Source: Bacteroidetes bacterium 24-39-8 (GTDB lineage Bacteria > Bacteroidota > Bacteroidia > Chitinophagales > Chitinophagaceae). Taken from it: a stretch of 43,746 nt of DNA. Below the pieces are notes generated by a model. It had not been told where the DNA came from, ran no database searches, and was given only the letters and a program-made list of their open reading frames with translations. Positions 36,513 through 43,746 of this stretch are shown piece by piece (position 1 is the first letter of the stretch; each line of letters begins with the position of its first letter). The stretch is taken from assembly GCA_002256765.1 (NCBI GenBank), contig NCHJ01000011.1:1-43746 (forward strand), written 5' to 3'. Made by a program: the position numbers and the translations under genes.

Positions 36513-37931
36513 GTGAAAAAAATATTACTCAATTTTATAGCTCTAACGCTTGTTCTTACAGCATTTGCAGGTTCAGAAAAAGGCAAATCTTCCAAACCCA
36601 ATATCATTATTGTCAATTTTGATGATATGGGGTATGGCGATTTAGGTATTACAGGAGCAACTGGTTATCAAACCCCACAAATGGATCAGTTGGCAAAAGA
36701 GGGAACATTCTTTAGTCAATTCTATTCTGCACAAGCCGTTTGTTCGGCATCAAGAGCCGGTTTGTTAACAGGCTGCTATCCCAACCGAATTGGCTTTAGT
36801 GGCGCTTTGGATCATACTAGCAAAACAGGTATTAATCCTGATGAAACAACAATGGCAGAAATGCTTAAAGCAAATGGTTATACCACTGCGGCATTTGGCA
36901 AATGGCATTTGGGTCATCTAACTCCATTCTTACCCACTCACCAAGGTTTTGATTATTTCTTTGGGATTCCTTATTCACATGATATGGTACCCAATCACCC
37001 CAATGTGAAAAATTACTACCCCCCATTACCCCTAATAGAAGGTGACAAAACCATTTTAACCAATCCCGATAGTACCAAATTCACAACTGATTTTACAGAA
37101 AGTACTGTAGCATTTATCAAAGAACACAAAAACAAACCCTTTTTTGTTTACCTAGCGCACCCCTTACCACATGTACCTATGGCGGTTTCTAGTAAATTCA
37201 AAGGCAAATCAAAACAGGGAATATATGGAGACGTTTTGATGGAATTGGATTGGAGTATTGGACAAATTAGGCAAACACTTAAAGCCTTGAAACTGGAGGA
37301 AAGCACATTACTTATTGTTACTTCAGATAATGGTCCATGGCTAAATTATGGTAATCATGCTGGAAGTGCGGGTGGCTTGCGTGAGGGCAAAGGCACTTCT
37401 TGGGAAGGTGGTCAAAGAGTTCCTTGTTTGATGGCGTGGAAGGGTGTAGTGCCTGCTGGATTGGTAATGAACCAATTGGCAGCTGAGATAGATTTGCTAC
37501 CCACCATTGCTGCCATCACCAATTCTGAACTACCCAAAAACAAAATTGATGGGGTGAATATTCTTCCTCTATTGAAAGGTGATGCAAGCGCTCAACCTAG
37601 AAAGCAATTTCTGTATTACTATCGTGCCAACAATTTAGAAGCTGTTCGCAATGAGCAATACAAACTAGTATTCCCTCACCCAGGCAGGACCTATGAAGGA
37701 TTTACACCTGGAAAAGATGGTATTCCTGGAAAAGCCACTGAGAGTTTTGCATTTGCAGGAGGTCTTTATGATTTGCGTAGAGACCCAGGTGAGCGATATG
37801 ATTTGAGTAAAAGTCTACCAGATGTTATGGCTATACTGAATCAATTAGCTGAGGAAGCACGGGAAGACTTGGGCGATGAACTCACTAAAAAACCAGGAAA
37901 AAACAGAAGGGCACCTGGTAAAGTTCAATAG
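36513..37931 (+). CDS. Secreted sulfatase (type I, formylglycine)
   Basis: A 472-residue exported sulfatase: signal after MKKILLNFIALTLVLTAFAG, metal-binding VNFDDMGYGDLG, and the maturation motif CSASRAGLLTG with Cys77, where formylglycine would form. The usual C-x-P-x-R reads C-x-A-x-R, a form that occurs in bacterial sulfatases. Further family blocks: GKWHLGH, the SDNGPW metal site and WEGGQRVPC. The start is GTG; the codon before it (36510-36512) is TAA, so no upstream start exists in frame. It should remove sulfate from a sugar before or during import through SusCD, and it stops three bases before the end of the convergent LacI gene. The sulfated substrate is not known. Confidence 0.94.
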   Translation: MKKILLNFIALTLVLTAFAGSEKGKSSKPNIIIVNFDDMGYGDLGITGATGYQTPQMDQLAKEGTFFSQFYSAQAVCSASRAGLLTGCYPNRIGFSGALDHTSKTGINPDETTMAEMLKANGYTTAAFGKWHLGHLTPFLPTHQGFDYFFGIPYSHDMVPNHPNVKNYYPPLPLIEGDKTILTNPDSTKFTTDFTESTVAFIKEHKNKPFFVYLAHPLPHVPMAVSSKFKGKSKQGIYGDVLMELDWSIGQIRQTLKALKLEESTLLIVTSDNGPWLNYGNHAGSAGGLREGKGTSWEGGQRVPCLMAWKGVVPAGLVMNQLAAEIDLLPTIAAITNSELPKNKIDGVNILPLLKGDASAQPRKQFLYYYRANNLEAVRNEQYKLVFPHPGRTYEGFTPGKDGIPGKATESFAFAGGLYDLRRDPGERYDLSKSLPDVMAILNQLAEEAREDLGDELTKKPGKNRRAPGKVQ

Positions 37932-37934
37932 TCT

Positions 37935-38957
37935 TTATTGCAAATAAGCCACTAAACTAGGTCTAATTTCCTCTGTTAAAAATGCGGGAGCTGTTGAATC
38001 ATCTGTTTTTTGATTCAATAATTGAATCATCATTTCCATGGCTTTTAAACCTTGGCTATACGGATACTGTTCTACTGAAACCATTGGTGGATAAGCCGTA
38101 TAGCTGGTAATGGGCAGGTTAGCATAACTCACAAAAGCTATTTCTTTATTTACTTCAATCTGTTGTTTATTGGCATATTGAACCGCATCCATATGTACAT
38201 AATCATTAAATGTAATGATGGCGGAAGGTGGATTTTTCAGAGACAATAATTTTTTCATGGCCCGCTGAGTACTATCTTTTGAAAAATCGGTGGTCTCTAC
38301 TAATTGCATGTCTACCTTCAATTTCTGTTTAGACACTCCTTCTATATATCCATTCAAACGCTCTTTGCTAGCAGCCAATTTATCTGGACCATTAATCAAT
38401 GCAATTCTTCTATATCCTTTGTTGAATAACCAGCCCACCATATCAACAGTCCCTTTGTATAAGTTGCAAAAGACTTTATGCGCCTGTTCAATGCTAGGCA
38501 CTCTATCAAAATAGACAACTGGTATATTGTATTTCTCTAATGCTAATAAGTGGTCATACTTATTGGTTTCCTTTGCCAGTGAGATAATTAAACCATCTAC
38601 CCTTTGCTGCTTCATGGTTTCCACCACTTTTTTCTCTCTTTCTAAATCATCAAAACTCTGACCAAATAGAATGGTATAATGCTGTTCCATAGCAGCGGTT
38701 TCCATACCACTAATGGCTTGAGAGAAAAATTCTTCTCTAATGGAGGGCATGATCACCCCAATGACAAAGCTTTTCTGTTGTTTAAAGAAAATGGCTTTGG
38801 GATTGGGTTCATATCCTAATTCTTTTGCAGTCTTCTGCACCAGTTCTTTTGTACGTATCCCAATCCTAGGATGATTACTCAACGCTCGAGATACCGTTGA
38901 AACGGAAAACTTCAACTTGTCTGCTATGGCTTTGAGTGTAGGTATCTGGTCAGGCAT
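37935..38957 (-). CDS. LacI family transcriptional regulator
   Basis: A 340-residue regulator with the N-terminal LacI helix-turn-helix and hinge (LKAIADKLKFSVSTVSRALSNHPRIG) and a periplasmic-binding-protein-like effector domain (FVIGVIMPSIREEFFSQAISGME, FDRVPSIEQAHKV, VSVEQYPYSQGLKAMEMM). It probably represses or activates the SusCD and sulfatase genes through the site at 36377-36388 in response to a sugar. A TAnnTTTG box (38992-38999) within an inverted repeat lies 35 bases before its ATG. Confidence 0.93.
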   Translation of the reverse strand: MPDQIPTLKAIADKLKFSVSTVSRALSNHPRIGIRTKELVQKTAKELGYEPNPKAIFFKQQKSFVIGVIMPSIREEFFSQAISGMETAAMEQHYTILFGQSFDDLEREKKVVETMKQQRVDGLIISLAKETNKYDHLLALEKYNIPVVYFDRVPSIEQAHKVFCNLYKGTVDMVGWLFNKGYRRIALINGPDKLAASKERLNGYIEGVSKQKLKVDMQLVETTDFSKDSTQRAMKKLLSLKNPPSAIITFNDYVHMDAVQYANKQQIEVNKEIAFVSYANLPITSYTAYPPMVSVEQYPYSQGLKAMEMMIQLLNQKTDDSTAPAFLTEEIRPSLVAYLQ

Positions 38958-38983
38958 AAATCAGGATTGCAAAAAAACAATAT

Positions 38984-39002
38984 GAGTATATCAAAAATAC
39001 TC
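38984..39002 (-). promoter_or_regulatory. LacI gene promoter box inside an inverted repeat
   Basis: Minus-strand TATTTTTG (38992-38999) matches TAnnTTTG. It is embedded between GAGTAT (38984-38989) and ATACTC (38997-39002), exact reverse complements. A protein bound there would cover the -7 box. There is no LacI-type central CG, so self-control is not obvious. Confidence 0.4.
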
Positions 39003-39080
39003 CTTTAGAGGTATATTTAACCAACAAGAATGGGGTATCTAGCAGAATAGATATTGGCATAAAATATCTTGAACTCAACT

Positions 39081-40508
39081 ATGAAAAGAACCATCCTTTT
39101 TATTGCTATTGTATTGTTCTGCAATCAGCACTCCATTGCCCAGAATAAATATGTTAAAGGGATGGATTTTGACGATGATGCCTATGCCATTGTTCCTAAA
39201 AAAGCCAAATTAACCAGAAGTTTAGAATCTGTTCCAAGTACCGTTAGTTTAAAACAGTTTACCCCCTTTCCAAAAACGCAGGGTCAATATGGCACTTGCG
39301 CTGCTTGGGCCAGTGCTTATTGTGGAAGAACCATGGTGGAAGCCATTAAAAACAATTGGACAGATAGGGCACTCATCACATCAAAAGCTTTTTCTCCTGC
39401 TTTTCTATTTAGAATGCTCAAGCCTACTGATGCAGAATGCAAGGGTGGGGCAACCATTAACAGTGCTTTTGAAATTATGAAAGAAAAGGGATTGATTTCT
39501 TTTAGTAGTTTGGGAGTGGCTTGTACATCAGCATTAATGGAATCACAGATTAGTGATGCTGGTAACAACAAAATAAAGGATTACATGAGATTGTTTGACC
39601 AAGAATCAAGCACATCCATTAAGATACAATCAGTAAAAAAATCAATCTCCGAGAGTAAACCCGTAGTGTTTGGAATGATCTGCCCTCCCTCTTTTGGAAC
39701 TGCCAAGGGAGTTTGGATGCCAACTGAAGCGGCAGACCGTTCTTTTGGTGGACACGCCATGTGTGTTGTAGGTTATGACGATAACAAAGAAGGCGGTGCA
39801 TTTGAAATTCAAAACAGTTGGGGCAATTATTGGGGAAATGAAGGATATATCTGGATTAAATACGCAGATTTTGCCAAATACACCATGTACGCTTATGAAT
39901 TTATAGACCTACCCGCACCAAGACCAGAAACACCTGACTTATCCGGATCCTTAAAATTGGCGCTTGCCGATGGTACGGCTATGCCCACCAATTTGTTGGT
40001 TTCTACTAGGGGTTTAACCGTGGTACCAGCAAAAACAGCACCAGGTCCTCTAAGTTTATATCGCACAGCGCAACCCTATACCTCTGGAACTAGATTTAGA
40101 ATCTATATTTCCAATAATGAACCAGCCTATGTGTATGCCATTAGCACAGATTTAAGCAATGAAATCACCAAGATTTTTCCTTACGAAGAAGGTATCAGCG
40201 CCGCACTAACAGATAAAAAGAATGATGTGGCTATTCCAGATGAAGACCATTTTATTGAATTTGATGGCAAACCAGGTAAGGATTTTCTTTGTGTACTCTA
40301 TTCAAAGAATGTTTTAAACATTAACGAGATTATTACAAAAGTAGCTGCCCAGCAGGGCGATAGTTTTAGTAAGAAAGTATTTGCCGTGATTGGTTCACAA
40401 ATGGTAGAACCCAAGAATATTCAGTTTTCAACCAATAATATATCATTCACCGGATTCTCCCGTGGCAAGAGCGTTGTTGCCATGATGGTAGAATTAGAAC
40501 ACAAATGA
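39081..40508 (+). CDS. Exported papain-like C1 peptidase with C-terminal DUF4384-like domain
   Basis: A 475-residue exported protein (signal MKRTILFIAIVLFCNQHSIAQ). The peptidase domain (about 45-280) has oxyanion Gln67 and catalytic Cys73 in TQGQYGTCAAW, His225 in GGHAMCVVGYD and Asn245 in QNSWGNYWGNEGYIWI, so the papain triad is complete. There is no recognisable inhibitory I29 propeptide. Residues about 315-440 (GTRFRIYISNNEPAYVYAIS, KIFPYEEGISAAL) resemble the DUF4384 domain, which is usually linked to kinases and proteases. The frame opens at TTG 39069; ATG 39081 is preferred. Its stop overlaps the caspase gene's ATG by four bases, so the two proteins are made together. Confidence 0.9.
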   Translation: MKRTILFIAIVLFCNQHSIAQNKYVKGMDFDDDAYAIVPKKAKLTRSLESVPSTVSLKQFTPFPKTQGQYGTCAAWASAYCGRTMVEAIKNNWTDRALITSKAFSPAFLFRMLKPTDAECKGGATINSAFEIMKEKGLISFSSLGVACTSALMESQISDAGNNKIKDYMRLFDQESSTSIKIQSVKKSISESKPVVFGMICPPSFGTAKGVWMPTEAADRSFGGHAMCVVGYDDNKEGGAFEIQNSWGNYWGNEGYIWIKYADFAKYTMYAYEFIDLPAPRPETPDLSGSLKLALADGTAMPTNLLVSTRGLTVVPAKTAPGPLSLYRTAQPYTSGTRFRIYISNNEPAYVYAISTDLSNEITKIFPYEEGISAALTDKKNDVAIPDEDHFIEFDGKPGKDFLCVLYSKNVLNINEIITKVAAQQGDSFSKKVFAVIGSQMVEPKNIQFSTNNISFTGFSRGKSVVAMMVELEHK

Positions 40509-43500
40509 TTATGAGAAATAAACTACTGCTTCTTTTGTCACTATTAGTGGCCAATAGTGTCTTTGCCCAAAAGGAAGATATCTTTTTTTATGATGGATTT
40601 TTAAATAATAAACAAAATTGGAACCTTGCTAGCGATGCAAATTCGGGAGGGGAAATAAAAAATGGTTTTTATTATTACGAAACAAAAAAAAAGAATGCCA
40701 CTTGGTATCGATATAATCCTTCCATTCCCTCTTTTGACGGTAATAAAGATTTTGTAGTTGAATGGTCCTTTCAGCAAATTGCAGGCTCAGAAGATTGGGG
40801 CACAGGTTTGATTTGTTTTCTGGACGAAAATGGCACTAATGCATTTGGCATCTGGTTGTTATCAAATGGTCAATGGACATTTACCAAAACTGGAACTCCT
40901 GCATTCGGATGGAAAACACACAAAGCTGTGGTAGCTGGCAATAATGTTACCAATACAGCTACTATTAAAAAAGTGGGAAATATTATATCATTTATTATCA
41001 ATAATCAACAAGTACATCAAATAGAATTCAATCCTGGTTTAGTAAAGCACATTGCATTTCAGATGGGAAGCGAGAAAAAAATAGCTATTGACTATTTGAA
41101 AATGGCCTATTTAAAATCAGATAATAGTCAAAGTCTAATCTCAGCAGATTATACATTTGAGAAGTTTTATGATCAAGGCATCATGTTGTACCAAAAAAGG
41201 GATTACGAACAAGCAATCATTACATTAACAGAAGCCATCAATACAAAACCAAATGAGCCAGGTCCTTATAATTTCCGGGGATCTGCATATCGTAATAAAA
41301 ATGAAATTGATATTGCAATTAGTGATTTTTTAGACGCTACTCGTCTGTCACCTACCTATACTAATGCATATTCTAACCTAGGTTATGCTTATTTAAATAA
41401 AAACGAATACGATAAATCCTTAACTGCTTTCAATAAAGCAATTAGCTTAAATCCAAAAGAAATTAATTACTATTCTGCAAAAGGATCTGTTTTTCAGCGC
41501 AAAAAAGAATATGATTCTGCCATCATTTGTTATAATCAAATAATACGTTTGGATCCAAGAAATATTCTCGGTTATAGGAATAGAGCCAATGTCTATGTAG
41601 CTAAAAAAGATTATGAAAGAGCTATCTCAGAATATAATCAATTTCTTAGAATTGATTCCTTGAATCACAGTGCATACGCAAGTAGGGGATTTATTAATCG
41701 TACATTAAAGTTATATGACGCTTCATTAATGGACTATAACAATGCTATTAGACTTAGTCCAAAAACAATGGCTTACTATTCTGGCAGGGCCAATGTTTAC
41801 AAATTAATGGGCGATACAAAAAATGCAATTACTGATTTTGATGAATACGTCAAACTGTATAATAAAGCTGATGCCTACCCTGTAAGGGCAAATTTTTATA
41901 GAGAAATTAAAAAGTATGACCTTGCTTTGGCCGACTACAACAAAGCCATTGAAATTGATCCTAAATATGTTTATGCCTATTTTGCAAGGGGTTTTTTTTA
42001 TAGTATTTCAAAACAATATGATTTAGCACTGATTGACTATAATAAAGTAATAACGTTGGATCCTAAAAACAGTCTGGGCTACTATGGCAGGGCTGAGTTA
42101 CAAAAAGAAAAAGGTTTATACCAAGCAGCAATTAGTGATTTTGAAAAAGTGTTTGAAATTAATCCCAATGAAATTTATTCCTATGCAAGTATTCTATCTC
42201 CATTGATTAGATCAGGTAATTTTGAAAAGGCACAGGCATACGCAATTAAAGCCAAGGCAAAATGGTCTGGATTGGACGAAAAATATTTATACTATAGTTA
42301 TTATATCAATGTTGTAGCCAACTTTCTAAACACAAAGCAATACGAACAAGCATTAGATGGGCTTGATAAGGCAATTCAGGAATATACAAGCTCAACTGTA
42401 GATAAAGAGGAAACTACTTCGGAGTATATTGATCTATTAAGTTTAAAAGGTTTTGTTTTAGAAAAAATGGATAGGAATAAGGAGGCAAAAGCTATTTATG
42501 AGCAGTGCCTAGTGATTAATGATATCCAACCTGATATACGAGATGCATTAGTTCTCATCCAGAAAAAAACAACCGTCATAGCAGGAATTGATAAAACAGC
42601 TCCTGAAATTCAATTGATTAGTCCACAACCAAGTAGAGGTCTTCAAATTGTTAGTGGAATTCAAAACACAGAAGTCATTGGAAAAGCAAAAGACCCATCA
42701 GGTATTGCAAGTGTTACTATTAATGGAAAACCAGTAACTAAAATTGAAGAAGATGGTTTATTTGTTAGTTCCTTGAATTTAAAATCTGGCTTAAATACAA
42801 TCAGTATTACAGCTAAAGATAAAAAGGGGAATATTAGTACTAAATCTTTTCAACTGACAGGTAGCACTGTTGCCAAAAAAGAAGAAACAGATATTATTAT
42901 TCCAGTTGTCAGTGCTGAAACAGCTCCTCAATTTCATGCACTACTGATAGCCGCCAATGACTATGTAGATCCAAAAATTGCCGATTTGGAAAACCCAGTA
43001 AAAGACGCCACAGAATTAAAAAACATTCTTCAGGCCAATTACACATTTGCGCCCAAAAACATTGAAACACTCTACAACAAAAGCCGTGAAGAAATCATGC
43101 AGGCGCTTGTAGTAAAAAGTAATGCCATGGGCGAGAATGACAACCTATTGATTTTTTATGCAGGTCACGGAATTGCCGAAAAAGACAAATTTGGAGACGT
43201 AGATGGTTATTGGGTACCTTCCTCAGCTAAAAAAGGACTAAACGCTAGTTATATCTCTGCAGACGATATTAATAAAGCACTGAAGCGTAGCAATGCCAAA
43301 CATATATTAGTTGTTGCCGATGCTTGCTTTAGTGGCGCATTTACCAGAAGCCTTTCAAGCGATGCTAGTATTGGTGTTCAAAAACAGTATTCAGTTCCCA
43401 GCCGTAAGATTATGGCAAGTGGTAATCTAGAACCCGTACCAGATAATAGCAAGTTTGTGTACTACTTGAAAAAGAACTTAAAAGAGAACAAGGAAAAATA

Positions 43501-43630
43501 TCTAACAGCTAAAAAGTTGTTTGATAGTTTTTATGAAGCCATTCTAAATAATTCTGAAACCTCACCTCAATACGCAGCCATTAAAAATGTGGGGGATGAG
43601 GGTGGGGAGTTTGTGTTTATCAAAAAATAA
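40505..43630 (+). CDS. Exported TPR-caspase (C14) fusion
   Basis: A 1041-residue protein with a signal (MRNKLLLLLSLLVANSVFAQ). Domains: residues about 22-205 look like a concanavalin/LamG-type beta sandwich (FFYDGFLNNKQNW, AFGIWLLSNGQW); about 220-690 hold some thirteen 34-residue TPRs; about 698-785 an Ig-like domain (AKDPSGIASVTINGKPV); 808-1041 a caspase-like domain with His888 in FYAGHG and Cys941 in ADACFSG, plus ALLIAANDY at its start. The dyad is complete. The caspase domain is expected to cut after Arg/Lys or Asp; which is unknown. An alternative start is ATG 40511. Coupled to the C1 peptidase gene, which could activate it or be activated by it. This is inferred. Confidence 0.92.
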   Translation: MIMRNKLLLLLSLLVANSVFAQKEDIFFYDGFLNNKQNWNLASDANSGGEIKNGFYYYETKKKNATWYRYNPSIPSFDGNKDFVVEWSFQQIAGSEDWGTGLICFLDENGTNAFGIWLLSNGQWTFTKTGTPAFGWKTHKAVVAGNNVTNTATIKKVGNIISFIINNQQVHQIEFNPGLVKHIAFQMGSEKKIAIDYLKMAYLKSDNSQSLISADYTFEKFYDQGIMLYQKRDYEQAIITLTEAINTKPNEPGPYNFRGSAYRNKNEIDIAISDFLDATRLSPTYTNAYSNLGYAYLNKNEYDKSLTAFNKAISLNPKEINYYSAKGSVFQRKKEYDSAIICYNQIIRLDPRNILGYRNRANVYVAKKDYERAISEYNQFLRIDSLNHSAYASRGFINRTLKLYDASLMDYNNAIRLSPKTMAYYSGRANVYKLMGDTKNAITDFDEYVKLYNKADAYPVRANFYREIKKYDLALADYNKAIEIDPKYVYAYFARGFFYSISKQYDLALIDYNKVITLDPKNSLGYYGRAELQKEKGLYQAAISDFEKVFEINPNEIYSYASILSPLIRSGNFEKAQAYAIKAKAKWSGLDEKYLYYSYYINVVANFLNTKQYEQALDGLDKAIQEYTSSTVDKEETTSEYIDLLSLKGFVLEKMDRNKEAKAIYEQCLVINDIQPDIRDALVLIQKKTTVIAGIDKTAPEIQLISPQPSRGLQIVSGIQNTEVIGKAKDPSGIASVTINGKPVTKIEEDGLFVSSLNLKSGLNTISITAKDKKGNISTKSFQLTGSTVAKKEETDIIIPVVSAETAPQFHALLIAANDYVDPKIADLENPVKDATELKNILQANYTFAPKNIETLYNKSREEIMQALVVKSNAMGENDNLLIFYAGHGIAEKDKFGDVDGYWVPSSAKKGLNASYISADDINKALKRSNAKHILVVADACFSGAFTRSLSSDASIGVQKQYSVPSRKIMASGNLEPVPDNSKFVYYLKKNLKENKEKYLTAKKLFDSFYEAILNNSETSPQYAAIKNVGDEGGEFVFIKK

Positions 43631-43637
43631 TTACGCC

Positions 43638-43746
43638 ATGCGTCTATTTTCAACGATTACTGTTTTGTTCTGTCTATTGGTTTCTAGCATTTCTGCTCAG
43701 GAAGAAGTCATTTATAACAACGAGTTTGATACATATGGAACATTTG
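43638..43746 (+). CDS. Start of a third exported protein (cut by the window end)
   Basis: Only the first 36 residues are present. They start with a signal (MRLFSTITVLFCLLVSSISA) cut after SAQ, followed by EEVIYNNEFDTYG. The mature start resembles that of the caspase fusion (QKEDIFFYDGFLNNKQNW), so it probably opens with the same beta-sandwich domain. It starts seven bases after the caspase stop and is likely in the same operon. The rest lies outside the window, so no function can be given. Confidence 0.75.
   Translation, partial: MRLFSTITVLFCLLVSSISAQEEVIYNNEFDTYGTF

Noticed and set aside
38960-39080. LacI operator upstream of the C1 peptidase gene
   Set aside because: The inverted repeat there has no central CG and fits the -7 box of the LacI gene instead.

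Overview
The window looks like a chromosomal segment of a Bacteroidota bacterium, most likely of the Chitinophagaceae/Sediminibacterium type. The evidence is a SusC/SusD pair, several TonB-dependent outer-membrane proteins, lipoproteins with Bacteroidota-type lipoboxes, AT-rich DNA, almost no Shine-Dalgarno sites, and several upstream TAnnTTTG boxes, the Bacteroidota -7 promoter element. I cannot confirm genus or species. No rRNA, tRNA, insertion sequence, prophage or CRISPR array was recognised. Several genes appear to have ATG starts internal to longer reading frames that begin with TTG; the starts given here reflect that.

Layout: (1) 50-4488: an ACR3-type arsenite exporter (-); a membrane-anchored patatin-like lipase with a 3' frameshift, followed at once by a small lipoprotein (+); a small hypothetical gene (-). 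(2) 4060-8640 (-): a same-strand row of a single-module NRPS (adenylation, carrier, thioesterase), an AraC regulator, a Tat-exported cupin and the hypothetical gene. (3) 8722-15305: RmuC (-); a CLC antiporter with fluoride-type (CLC-F) signatures; a GH29 alpha-L-fucosidase; a secreted class-C beta-lactamase-like serine hydrolase (+). (4) 15306-15627: a convergent gap with a terminator and a 36-bp-period array of palindromes. (5) 15628-25181 (-): an outer-membrane beta-barrel receptor, a membrane-bound AraC regulator, and a complete RND tripartite efflux pump (outer-membrane factor, pump, adaptor). (6) 25426-28443 (+): a second efflux system of the DevBCA/MacAB type, divergent from the RND pump across a 244-bp region with a perfect palindrome. 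(7) 28468-31614 (+): a secreted VPS10/BNR beta-propeller protein. (8) 31681-38957: a small glycan-utilisation locus: SusD and SusC (-), a divergent sulfatase (+) and a LacI regulator (-), with a LacI-like operator in the SusC/sulfatase gap. (9) 39081-43746 (+): an exported protease cluster: a papain-like C1 peptidase, a TPR-caspase fusion overlapping it by four bases, and the start of a third exported protein.

The most original content is the exported papain/caspase cluster at the right end, the stand-alone A-T-TE synthetase, the 36-bp palindromic array, and several hairpins lying on or next to start codons. The sulfatase, SusCD and LacI genes probably act together on a sulfated sugar. The two divergent efflux systems may share control.
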